Source: Paulinella micropora
Lineage: Eukaryota > Cercozoa > Imbricatea > Euglyphida
NCBI GenBank assembly: GCA_009731375.1
Contig: BJOX01000330.1
Coordinates: forward strand, 196,247-235,277
Length of the DNA stretch: 39,031 bases
Reading direction: 5' to 3'
The notes under the pieces were generated by a model. The model had not been told where the DNA came from. It searched no databases and saw only the letters and a list, made by a program, of their open reading frames with translations. Made by a program: the position numbers and the translations under genes. Below are positions 12,311-22,496 of the stretch, one piece after another. The first letter of the stretch is position 1; each line of letters opens with the position of its first letter.

Positions 12311-14421
12311 GTGCTCTACATAGCAAAGGAAAGAAAGTCCCCAACTCATGTGGAGGTGGGGAGAGAGAGCAGGAAAGCAATCAGCAATAGGGAGAGGAAA
12401 GATAGGGTTGAGAGAGGAGGAGAGGAAGCTGAGTTAGACTCAGAGTCAGAAGCAGACAAAGAAAACCTTGCATCTTACTTTGTTGAGACCGAAAGGCAGT
12501 CTACTTTAGGGGGAGATAGTGGTAAGAGGGAGCACAAGGGAGGAGAAGAGCAGGTGGAGGAGAGGGGGAGAGTGAGTAGTCAGTTTTCACCTACTTATTC
12601 CATACCAGCAACGACAACAGTAAAGACGAAGAGCAAGGAGCAAGTAGAGGAAAAAGACAAGGAAGAAAGAATGATAGTAACATATGAGGATAGTTTGGAG
12701 CATGAGATGAAAAGGCAGAGAGAGGAAGCTTTTTCGTTTGTGTTTGACAAGCTAGTAGATAAAGCCTCTCGACCTGGTGAGAGACACCGCACCAGACTTT
12801 GGCCAGAATTTGCACATAGTGTGGGCAAGACTGACAAAAAGGTTGGTAAGGTGAGTGAGGAGGATATACAAGACAAAATAAATGCGATGAATGCAGGGAC
12901 GTTTGATGAGGGATGTAATTATGCTCCGCAGTTTGATGCGTTTGTTGCGTTAGATGAAGAGCTAAAGGCAGTAGGCCATGAAACACCCAAGAGAACAATG
13001 AAAACTATAATCACTAATGCCTTACAAAACCCTAAGTATGCGTCAGAGGGGTGAGGAAGGATTGGGGAGGATGGATGAGCACGCTGAAGATGAATAAGAA
13101 GCAGCATGCATGGTCTTTTGAGGAATGGTGGGAGGAGTTGGAAGAAAAAAGCGTTGGAAATAGACAGAAACAAAGAACGAGAGAAGATGAAGAAAGAAAA
13201 AGCACACGCAGGAAAAGATGCAACAGGAGAGAGGAAGGGCAGAGAGGCGTTTGTTTTTGGTTTCACAAAGAGAGTGGATGCAAGTGGGGGATGAGTGTCG
13301 TTTTGCTCATACAGAGGGGTCAGTCACTATGCATAGTGTGCCTGGGGTGTGCTACATGTTTGAACAGTCAGGCAGCTGTGATAGATGTAACTGTAGGTAG
13401 AAATACATCACCACTAACAAGAAAGGGGGAGGGAAAGGAACAGGAACGAGAAAGAAGTCTTAGAAGAAAGGAGACATGAAATGTTTCAATTGTAACATGG
13501 AGGGGCATGTGTTCTTCGCATGTGAGAAGGAGTGTAGGATGTGTGGGGGTGTACATGAATGTGCAGAGATGAAGAAGGCGAGAGAAGAGCCTGGTTAGAA
13601 GGAAGAACAGAGAAGAAGGAAAAAGAGAAAAGGGGAACATGGAAGGTTAGGTAGGGGGAGTGAGTCAGACACTTCTGACACAGATGAAGAAGGGTTTACG
13701 GGGCCAAACGCCGTAATAAAGGCGGTAAAATTTTTACGAGAGAGAGCAGGCATGGCCAAGGAGAAGGCCCACATGGGCAAAGCGAAGGTAGTACAAGAGA
13801 GAGTTGTCTATCGTCAATGTGAGGGGCGAGTGTCAGGTGAGCAGCAATGTTTTGTATGCACTCATGACATGGAGAGTGAGAATGTGTTGTTGCGAGAGGC
13901 AGCTTATGGTCTGTTGAGAGGGCGATTTTGCGGGCTGCATACAGATGAGGAAAAAAGAGAAAGAGAAGGAAACCCCAGTGATGGGGGAGCAAAGCAATAT
14001 TAGCACGCCTAAACCTGTAGTTGAGAAGAAGAAGAAAGAGAAGGAGAAGAGCTCCAAGGGCCGTAGCAAGAAAAAGAAGGGAAAAGGAAAGGCTGAGTCC
14101 CGTCGGAAGAGCCCAATGAAAGGACAAATTCATTGTATGGAGTGGAACCAAGTTGGCTCTGACGACAACGACCAACGTAACCCTCGGGTGGCAGCGACAT
14201 CGACAACGATCAAGACTCTGGCTCGGACTCGGAGCGGCGATGGATGGGGCGCACGACGCGCAAGTGGTTGCATGACCCGGGCGGCGAACTATCGCGTCGA
14301 CAAGAGGGCGGCTGGGAGCCAGGAAGCTAAGGGACTAGGAGGCTTCAAGAAAGCAAGGGAGCGGGGGAGCGCGCGGATGGGCGGCGCTACAACTGTGACT
14401 TTTTACGCTCAAAAATATTAA
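12311..14421 (+). pseudogene. Gag-like Cys-rich retroelement remnant
   Basis: A chain of plus-strand frames carries a highly charged N-terminal region (12311-13054) and then nucleic-acid-binding motifs in shifting frames. A CX8CX5CX3H zinc finger (CFWFHKESG-C-KWGDE-C-RFA-H, about 13245-13310) is split by a frameshift at a G run. A perfect CX2CX4HX4C zinc knuckle (CFNCNMEGHVFFAC) lies at 13482-13523. A further Cys/His cluster (CFVC...CGLH) sits in 13752-14003, and a Lys-rich tail follows. The frame from 13218 to 14003 is otherwise continuous apart from TAG codons at 13398-13400, near 13460 and 13596-13598. The zinc knuckle and position between direct repeats suggest a retroelement Gag. No reverse transcriptase is present, so it is non-autonomous or deleted. 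Confidence 0.55.
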
Positions 14422-14597
14422 TAAGTCAAGGTAGTGAGCGGAATACAAAGTTAGTACAGATTTACGGTGCATACAGTTGTTAGTACGGCTCAGTTAATTT
14501 CTGAACTTCATAGGGCTGCGAATATTTACCATCATATATGCGAGTTTAGTAGCATAAGGTAGATGAGGCCGTTATTCCTAAATAGGGCTTCCCGGAG

Positions 14598-14804
14598 CAA
14601 TGAACAATTTTATTAAATTAATAGTATTTAGTCATACCGGCCCACCCCAAGGACAATTACCACTATTTTACCTAGTATCACTCTAAGTGTAAAGGTGAAT
14701 TCAAAGCTTTGGCGGTTTGGGGTTGTGGCGCTTACTGACGTGTCAGTATTATCGTCCATCTCTAAATATTAATAAAAGTAAAGTACGAACCCTCTTGTCC
14801 AGTG
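14598..14804 (+). repeat. Right copy of ~200-bp direct repeat
   Basis: Partner of 11641-11838 in the same orientation. It is followed about 90 bases later by a long A run, which the left copy lacks. Confidence 0.75.
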
Positions 14805-14897
14805 ACTGCCCCCCAAAAATCATGTCTCATAGCCTCCTGTACATACCCACATATCTAGAAACCCAAGCCAAACACCCATACAGAATACTTGCCACTC

Positions 14898-14900
<3 letters not shown>

Positions 14901-14955
<55 letters not shown>
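14901..14955 (+). repeat. Poly(A) run abutting an assembly gap
   Basis: About 55 consecutive A residues ending at ten Ns (14956-14965). It could be the tail of a retroposed copy or simply a homopolymer at which assembly stopped. Confidence 0.8.
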
Positions 14956-15017
14956 NNNNNNNNNNGCTTTTTCTTTTGCTTTCCCCTTCCTTTTCTCTTT
15001 CCTTTCCCGCTGCTGGT

Positions 15018-15125
15018 AGCAGCAGCAGCAGAAGAAGAAGAGAAAGAAGAAGAAGAAGAAGAAGAAGAAGAAGGAGAAGAAGAAGAAGAAGAAGAGGGAG
15101 AAGGAGAAGTAGGGAGAGGAGGAGG
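15018..15125. repeat. AGC/GAA/GGA microsatellite
   Basis: Purine triplet repeats on the plus strand (poly-Ser frame on the minus strand). Confidence 0.85.
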
Positions 15126-15289
15126 AGCGAAAGCAGATTGCAACTGCCCAGTGTAAACAGACGGGGCTGGTTGGCTCAATTCGTCGAGCAAAGCGTCCAC
15201 ATCGCCTGGACAAATCTCATCCCATCTCCCGTATTCAAGTCCGTTTACACCTTGGCAGCATGCCTCATGCTTCACTATCCATGAAGGTC

Positions 15290-17394
15290 GTGAGGCTGCG
15301 TACCTAGCCCCACATCCTACCTTACACCTCACCCACTTCGCGCTCTCCTCCCAAATGTCTTTGGTGGGATTTATGCGCGCTCTCCAATGCTGGAGCAGAC
15401 ATTCCACATCGTCTGTCCAGCGCCGGCTTGAGCATGAAAAATGAGCTCGCTTATGCTTCCCATTTGTAAAGTTCAATGGCTTGAGTATTAAAGTCAGCCA
15501 GAGAAAGAAAGGGAGTGAGAAGCAGCAATTCAAAAGCATGATTGCAAAAAATATGAATGTAGACAGTGATGAAAGCAGGAGATAAGATAGGCAGCCTAGC
15601 ATTTCTTTCTGCTGGTGTCTCTTTGTCTGGATCGTCAGGCTCTCTGCCCTTGGGAAAGGTGAGATTATGGAAGAAGCGGCGCATTGCCTCATGATGAGAA
15701 AGGATGTCTGCCTTGCTCCTCTCCGCCGCTTTGTGCAGCCCCAACCACAAGGTATGCCACTGCACCCACACCTCCCTCAGCTTCTCTCCTCTCTGCGATC
15801 CCTTCTGACCTTCCACTATCACTCCTAAGTCTATGCTGTACTCCTTCACTCTCTCACCTAGCTTTCTCGCCATGCAACCATTAAGTTCCTTCCACTTAAA
15901 GTTGCATGTTCCCTCTTTATCTGTCGCCCTTCGCACCATACCACCAATACACTCCTCCTCTCTTTAGCTCGTTCCTGATTCTCTCCAACACTTCCTGATG
16001 CTTCTCTCCCCCCCACTCAATCTGCTTCTTTAGTTTTGGATCATCCCTTGCTCGTGCCCAAAGAGGCCCGTGCAAAGCCTCATGGATTGCGTGATTCAAA
16101 AGCCTATTCTGAACTCTTATGAAAAAATGAAGTGTGTCTGGAATCCGACGCTTTAGAGAATCCAGGGGAACAGATCCACCCGGTCATCCAAAGCCGGATG
16201 TGAACACTTCTAAGCATCTGATATGATAGGACGATTGTTGAGAACGTCTTGCAGCTCGGGGCCTTTACGCACCATACAGTAGATGCATGGATTGTTGGAA
16301 CAAAAGCTGCCGGAAGAGTGACCGGCAACTACTGCAAGAAACTTTAAGTCCCCTCCCAACCAAGATGTGTAAGAGCGACGAACAGTGGAGGGGTTTGGGA
16401 AGGGACCGTGAAAGGAAGGGCCACCGTCCTCGGTGTACTCATCCCCTTTCTCCTGGAGCTCTTGAAGCTCCTTCCTGAATGTGGTGGAAGCTAATGCGCT
16501 ATAACTATCTCCCTCTGGAGTGAGAGCGAAGGGGAACATAAAGTGTGTGGCATTAAATTTCTTTCTCAACGCTTTATCCCTTGGAATAACTTTCATCACC
16601 CAGAGGGTGCTCGTTTTGTTCTTACTGACAGCCCTGCCATCGGCTTGAATGAGCACGTTAAGATCGGAGTCTTTAAGACCAAAAACTTTGTATACCCATC
16701 GCAAAACTTTGCGAGGGCAAAGCTTCACTTCCGGAGGCACCTTTTCGTCTGCCTGACATTCTTGGAAGGTTGGATGCATATCAAAAAGCTTCTCTGCCTC
16801 CTCACCTAGCTCCTTTCTAGCTTCAGAAAATAAAAGGAAAGGAAGATCCTCACTGAGGAACTTATGTTCCTTCAATGCCTGCAACAGCCTTTGGCTTATG
16901 TTCTCTTCGTCTGCAAACATGACGAGGGAAAGGAGCTTATTATATGCATGTGCTTGTTTGGTTGGATCTGTGGAGGAAAGGTCATAATTCTTGGCTGCCC
17001 ACTTCCACCAATCTTTGCACACAAAGTCTACCTCTACTTGACTCTTCTCTGCTAGCTGGCGTGCGAATGCGTCTTGCATGGCTCTTATGTCAGCTCTTAT
17101 ATTTCTCTTCCCTCTCGCGTTGAGTTCATGGTATGGTTTGCGTTGTTTGGGTGCGTAGTATATGTGCCCCACCTGTTTACCAGTTTCAAATGAAACGAAA
17201 TTGCTACCCTCTACAGGTGAAGTGACATGGTGCTTAACCTTTAATGACGGATGAGTTTGGATATGCTCATGTGCCGGCAAAAGGCATGCCAAGTGCGGTT
17301 CCAAATCATCGCCGGATAAGCGCAGAACAGAGCGGGTAGTTGGTGAAGAAGAGAACGGAGAAGACGAAGAATGTCTAGTTGGTGTAAAGGGAAC
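15290..17394 (-). pseudogene. Decayed transposase-like gene
   Basis: The main frame (16210 to about 17394) contains LIQADGRAVSKNKTSTLWV, then WLGGDLKFLAVVAGHSSG and CIYCM. It ends prematurely at DA-stop. In another frame the similarity continues as VPLDSLKRRIPDTLHFFIRVQNRLLNHAI (about 16080-16170), then 15917-16099, then 15451-15939 with FITVYIHIFCNHAFELL and FNTQAIEL, and finally NGKHKRAHFSCSSRRWTDDV near 15400-15465. The order ADG, GDxKFL, CxxC, DTLHxxxR and a C-terminal H...E/NGK segment is one I associate with RNase H-like transposase-derived proteins found in many protists and cnidarians. That family assignment is inference. A pyrimidine tract plus TTAG immediately before 17394 is a convincing splice acceptor, so upstream exons may exist. 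At least three frame changes make it a pseudogene. Confidence 0.55.
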
Positions 17395-17397
17395 CTA

Positions 17398-17429
17398 AGA
17401 AAGAAAGAAAGAAAGAAAGGCTTAGAACG

Positions 17430-17468
<39 letters not shown>

Positions 17469-17470
17469 GA
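17398..17470. repeat. GAAA and GA microsatellite
   Basis: GAAA units and GA units. On the minus strand the GAAA block forms the polypyrimidine tract of the predicted splice acceptor at 17395-17396. Confidence 0.9.
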
Positions 17471-17789
17471 GGGCGGTAAGTGTAATGCCCCCAACGATAG
17501 CTCGTAAAAAGTCGGTAATACAACCAAACACAGTCCTCAAAAGATGAGAATGATGTCTCGTTATATTAGCTCAGTGAAGCCAAAAAGGAAAACGGCAACA
17601 GACCAGGAATAAAATGGCATCAGGTCCAATCCGGACAAATAATACTGAAAAACAAGCTGGTGCACCTGTCACCAGGAAAAGGTACTTTTTACCGGCTATC
17701 CGGGGGGTGATGCCTACAGTACCCCCTCCCGATTTTATGACGGAAATAGCATTTTCGTCATACACCTTCTGATTTCTTTCTGCAAATAG
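17471..17789. other. Host DNA flanking the viral insertion, no gene seen
   Basis: About 320 bases of unique sequence directly left of the target-site duplication. A minus-strand frame crosses into the viral repeat and is therefore spurious. Confidence 0.6.
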
Positions 17790-17795
17790 TATGCG
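17790..17795. repeat. Left target-site duplication TATGCG
   Basis: TATGCG directly precedes the first base of the left terminal repeat. The same six bases directly follow the right repeat at 38712-38717. Six-base duplications are what rve-type integrases of Polintons and PLVs typically make, so this fixes the element boundaries. Confidence 0.92.
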
Positions 17796-18103
17796 AAAAA
17801 AGAACAAGGAAAAGGGGGAGTGATCCAAAGGCTCCCCCCCCCTTTTCGTTTTGAATTTCCCTATCGCAGGCCATTTTTGCCATATTCGTTCATATAAGGG
17901 CGATAACAGCATAAATCCCCATTTTTACATATGTGATCAGACTTTCAGACATTTTATTTTTTGCGGTAATGCGGTAAAATGGGACCGCCCCACCGCCCTA
18001 CCGCAGAGTGTTTGGCTAAAAAAAAACGGCAAAATCATCCGCAATTTACTCATAAATCAAAAATTACCTTTTTCTTTTTGTGCCGTTTGGTTTCAATTAT
18101 GTT
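17796..18103. repeat. Left terminal inverted repeat
   Basis: Pairs with 38403-38711. The arms differ by only about two substitutions and by the length of a homopolymer run (nine C here, ten G there). The inner part (about 18048-18103) is a mirror copy of the 3' end of the integrase gene, so that coding fragment exists at both ends. Any ORF inside this repeat, such as 17851-18207, is not credible. Confidence 0.95.
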
Positions 18104-18133
18104 CTAAACATTACACACCATTATTTATAAAAA

Positions 18134-18841
18134 ATGAACTGCGAATATTGCGACAAGAAAGGATACCGACGGATATCATTACGAGGACATACATATATAA
18201 TGTGTGATGAATGCTTAAAGGTATGTAGAAATTGTAAGGTTGTAAGAACCCCTGAAAATTCATATGCTAATAGAAACTACTGTAAGGAATGTTGTAAAAA
18301 ATACCAGAATGAATATGCGAAAACACACAAACAAATATTAACACCTGAACAAAAAGCATATAAAAAAGAATATGATAGAAAACGACAAGCTGTAAAATTC
18401 AAATGCCCACAATGTGATAAAGAAATGAGGCGAGACCATCTAAATACACACATTAAAGCGGTTCACGAAAATAAGAAACCAATATTAAGCGAAGAAAGAA
18501 AACAAAAGAAACGAGAATATGAAAGAAAACGACAAGCAGAAAAAATCAAATGCTCGCAATGTGATAAAGAAATGAGACGAGATAGTCTAATTCAACACAC
18601 AAAGCGAAAGCATCCTATACCAATAGCACCACCAATTCCTGAAACATTACAACCAAAAGAATGTCAATATTGCTCTAAGGTAATAATTGATAACATAACT
18701 TTCACAAAACACGAAGAGTTGTGTGGTAGGATTACACGAAAGAATTATGCGAAGTCGTTAGTAAAAGAATTCAGTATGGAAGTGATAGAAAGTTGGGGGC
18801 CTGAACTATATATGAAATTGTTTTGTCGCGAAAAGAATTAA
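18134..18841 (+). CDS. Zinc-finger protein with duplicated C2H2 unit
   Basis: The protein has 235 residues. The N-terminus has four Cys pairs (CEYC, CDEC, CRNC, CKEC; residues 3-55), likely zinc-binding treble-clef or ribbon motifs. Two C2H2 fingers follow, FKCPQCDKEMRRDHLNTHIKAVH (about 92-115) and IKCSQCDKEMRRDSLIQHTKRKH (about 136-160). Each is preceded by a near-identical charged helix (KKEYDRKRQA / KREYERKRQA), so the unit was duplicated inside the gene. A third CxxC...HxxxxC finger (CQYCSKVII...HEELC) lies near 178-200. This is the first gene inside the left repeat and points toward the polymerase. A DNA-binding or early regulatory role is plausible but not shown. An AT-rich stretch precedes the ATG. 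Confidence 0.8.
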   Translation: MNCEYCDKKGYRRISLRGHTYIMCDECLKVCRNCKVVRTPENSYANRNYCKECCKKYQNEYAKTHKQILTPEQKAYKKEYDRKRQAVKFKCPQCDKEMRRDHLNTHIKAVHENKKPILSEERKQKKREYERKRQAEKIKCSQCDKEMRRDSLIQHTKRKHPIPIAPPIPETLQPKECQYCSKVIIDNITFTKHEELCGRITRKNYAKSLVKEFSMEVIESWGPELYMKLFCREKN

Positions 18842-18880
18842 TATTTTACATTTATAAAAATAATATTACATATATATAAT

Positions 18881-19075
18881 ATGCCACGACCAAGGATATA
18901 CGAAGGAGATGCCAGGAGAAAAAGGAATAATGAGAAAGCTCTCGCATACTATTACCGCAATAAAGACCGCCTAAGCGAAGAACGAAAGGCGAAAGCCCAA
19001 CAGACCAAGCTTGATATAGAAGAATACAAAAGGAAGATACAGGAGTTAGAAGAGCGACTGAGCAAGTCAAATTAA
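18881..19075 (+). CDS. Small basic coiled-coil protein
   Basis: The protein has 64 residues: a basic N-terminal half (RPRIYEGDARRKRNNEKAL...YYRNKDRLSEERK) and a heptad-like C-terminal helix (LDIEEYKRKIQELEERL). The basic-region-plus-helix layout loosely recalls bZIP proteins, but no family can be named. It follows the zinc-finger gene by 39 bases and has its own TATATATAAT stretch just before the ATG. It resembles the charged helices that separate the zinc fingers of its neighbour. It could be a DNA-binding regulator. Confidence 0.6.
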   Translation: MPRPRIYEGDARRKRNNEKALAYYYRNKDRLSEERKAKAQQTKLDIEEYKRKIQELEERLSKSN

Positions 19076-19189
19076 TCAACAATTTTTTTTATCGGTAAAA
19101 TATTTTACATCTAAATATAACATATCTATATAATATCAGTAATACAATTAATTATTTTTCAAAAAATTTATCCTGCCTATCTATATACA

Positions 19190-22100
19190 ATGGACCAATA
19201 CCAACCAGAACTATTTCCGCTCTACAATATTGAGCAACGAGGAGACTACATCAGACAAAGAGGCAAAAGAAGATGGTATCTCATTACAACTCCAACCGCC
19301 CTGCGACTTATAAACAGATTAACAGGTGGCCACCCCGAACTAGTCGGCCGAAATAACTCACTCGTTATACCATATGCCCCAGGATGGGAAGCTCAGCTCC
19401 AACAGCTAAACCCAAATACAAGTTATCTAGTCCATCTGGATTATGAAGGATATCACGGACCAGTCAGAGGAATATACAGAGCTAACGAATTAAAGCGGTC
19501 AATCAATGCGGTTAGAAACTTTGTAGAACGGCAAGCAAGGTTTTACGAACAAAGAGAAGACAAAGACCTTAAAGTCATTACCATTGACCAAGTTCATCCG
19601 CAAAATAATGCTGTCATACCAATGGCACAGGGTGAAATAAACTGTGTGCTAGAATGTATTATGAAAGACTTTCCAAACCCAAACAATAGAAAACGAAAGC
19701 GAGACAATATTATAATAGACCGCTTCAAGGATATCAAATATGCGACAGAAAAGGACCTAACAGAAATGGAAGACTTTATCCGATGTAGGATTTATGTATT
19801 TGATGGTATGAATATACTGTGGCGAGCATCTACCAAACAATACCCAAAACAGATAATAATCAGATGTAGCGATTATCACGCCACATTAATACAAGGAAAA
19901 CAAAAAGACATCTGTATCCAACACATTAAGTCAATTGAGCTATTATACGATATTAACGAAAACATACCAGAGCCACGGCCCCAATATGCTACTAACCACG
20001 AAGCCAGCAATGTGAAACTATCTACGAACCAATACGAGAACAAATGGATATCACAGGAAGAACTCAACAATATACAAACTAAACTTGACCTACAACATAA
20101 GGAGTGTTATTCAATGATGGACCATTCTGGAAACATTATTGGAATAGTAGATAAAGAAAACAAACTAAACTATAAATGCTTAGACCGTTTCAAACACGCA
20201 TCATTCGTTCCTAAGGATACCACCGCTTGGTCATTGCCATCATACTTCAAACAGTTATTTATAGAGTGTCTCATAGAAAAACATAAACCTAAGTTCCATA
20301 CACAAATTACTGAACCCAATATATTACGACACGTAAAATCTGGTCAAATACCGTTTCATCATATCTTTAATCATCACACCAAAAGCCCCAAAATGATACA
20401 TCAGATTGATATGGTAAAAGTTTATACAAATGCTTCGTTAGGTAATATGGGTGAAATGTCTTCTTACTTCAATGAATATCCAACAGCTCCTCGCAACATA
20501 ATTAACATAAACCAAAATATGACACAAGAATACTACAATAAGATAAAGCCTCTACACGGTTATGCTGTTTTTGATTACGACCAGAAGCACCTCACCGTGC
20601 CAACCTTCTTCAACGGCTACACCACAAAAGGAACACAATGCCAACCCATACCCGCATTATTGTATATGTTTGACCAAGGAGTTAAGATATTTATTAAGAG
20701 GTTATATGTAGCAGACGACCACTTCAACCCATTCAAAACCTTCACAGAACACATAACAAATATGCAAGATTACTACTTTGATAAGCCTGGCTATGAACAC
20801 GACACATTAGCCAAAGCAACCAACTTACTGGTAGGCTCTCTCAATACTAACATACACCGAACTCAGCAAGTATCTACTATTTCAAAAACATACAACGAGC
20901 GAATACATTTTATGATGAAAGAAAAAGGGTATAGGTTATTGTTCCTGAAACGAGTTCCANNNNNNNNNNGCCGAAATGGGCAACGACCTACTACCAGAGC
21001 GAATGATTTACACATACCAAGACACAAACCCAACAGACAACATATTTCAAATGTCTCATTTAACTGGCTATGTGCTAGCATACCAAAAGATAGTTCTTCA
21101 TAACCAAATGTTAAAGCTTGTAAATACTGGGCGAACTTTACTATATTCTAATACAGACAGTATCGCATACGAAGGCGAATATATGAAAACAGGAAAAGAA
21201 TTTCGCCCCGAGGTTAAAGAACAAGACGAGTTCATCGCCCCACAGCTAAATATGACTTGTTTCGTTTCCTACATAAATGGCGAACCACGGATAACATACC
21301 AGCGACATAGCGGTTTCAAAGACACACTACCATTACAAAAATTCTTAGAAACACCACATAAACAATATCCAGAGTTCTCCGCCTTTGAGGATACAGAGCT
21401 TCCAGATTATAGCACCAAAGACGAATACAAACCTTTACCAGAACAAGAATTATTACTTATTCACGGCAAAGCTGGAACGGGTAAATCTGAAATGATTAAA
21501 TACCTATTTGGTCAGCCATCAAAATACACTAACATTTTATTCAAAGACAAAAAGACTTTATCAACCGCTATGACACACAATGCTCGCCAAGTTATTAATT
21601 CTGAATATACACTCCAAAAAATACTAACAATGCTATATCATAGACTACCGCTACCGATACCAGTTGGCGAAGAAGCCATTAATCACAGAATAACCATTGA
21701 TGAAGTTTCTATGCTTACATCCAAGAATTTAGAAAGTCTGGACCATATGCTCAGAAAATACACCAAAATCAACAGACCATTCGGCGGTGTATCTATTATT
21801 CTGTTCGGCCACTTAGCTCAGCTTCCTTGCCCAGACCCAACATCCGAACCATTCCACAAGTCAAAAACTTTCAAGCTATTTACAAAAATAAATCTTGATA
21901 CAAATTACAGACAGGCCAAAGACCTAGTTCTACAATCTATCTTAAATAAGGTAGAAGACTATTACAAAATAGGTGGTAATGAGCTCAGCCAACATAAAGC
22001 AAAAGACTGCCTACCTGATATACTAACACTTGAAGAATTAGATGCTCTCAATAAGCAAGTTAAGCCACACCCTAAACCGACTGATCAAAACCCACCTTTA

Positions 22101-22487
22101 ATATTACACCACTCTAACAGCAATGTTAATGAAAGTAATAACAAAATGCTACAAAATAAACCGCTTAAAACAGGTCATCAGGTAGTGTTTCGTTGTAATA
22201 CGAAGGTTGTCCATAACGGTGATATTCACACTATTACTAGGGATACCAAAGAACATATATTCATTACGATTGACGATATTGAGCAGAAGTTTGATAGAAA
22301 AAAAACGATACCAGACAAGAAACCATATGCGGACATCCAGCCGACATTCTCATCCACCATCCACTGCGCACAAGGCCGAACAACACCAGTGTGGATAAAT
22401 CTAGACCTACTGTCAAAGAATTTGTTATATGTTGCTTTAAGTCGTGCCACTTGCTTGAACGATATTGGATTATCAAATGAGTTATGA
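19190..22487 (+). CDS. PolB DNA polymerase fused to SF1 helicase (gap inside)
   Basis: A frame of 590 codons runs into ten Ns at 20960-20969. The continuation (AEMGND...) runs to the TGA at 22487, giving about 1,100 residues in all. Polymerase motif A is QIDMVKVYTNA (Asp near residue 407), motif B is KATNLLVGSLN (near 542) and motif C is YSNTDS (21147-21161). The second, metal-binding Asp of motif C is present, but the first Asp of the usual DTD is Asn. Helicase motifs follow: Walker A HGKAGTGKSE (about 21461-21490), Walker B TIDEVSML, motif III GHLAQLP, LDTNYRQ, motif V STIHCAQGRT and motif VI LLYVALSRAT. These are typical of Pif1/RecD-like SF1 enzymes. The canonical exonuclease motifs are not obvious. 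Instead residues ~148-235 contain NCVLECI and later DYHATLI, reminiscent of the Cys/His pair of OTU/papain-like domains (inference). Role: replication of the linear genome, probably protein-primed. The frame differs across the gap only because its length is nominal. Confidence 0.9.
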
Positions 22488-22496
22488 AAACTTAAC

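Noticed and set aside
14901-14955. Poly(A) run as proof of a retroposed gene
   Set aside because: The run ends at an assembly gap and has no clear retroposed body or target duplication, so it was kept only as a repeat.
17851-18207. Plus-strand ORF starting in the left terminal repeat
   Set aside because: It mostly translates the non-coding repeat, overlaps the zinc-finger gene in another frame and mirrors a spurious ORF at the other end.
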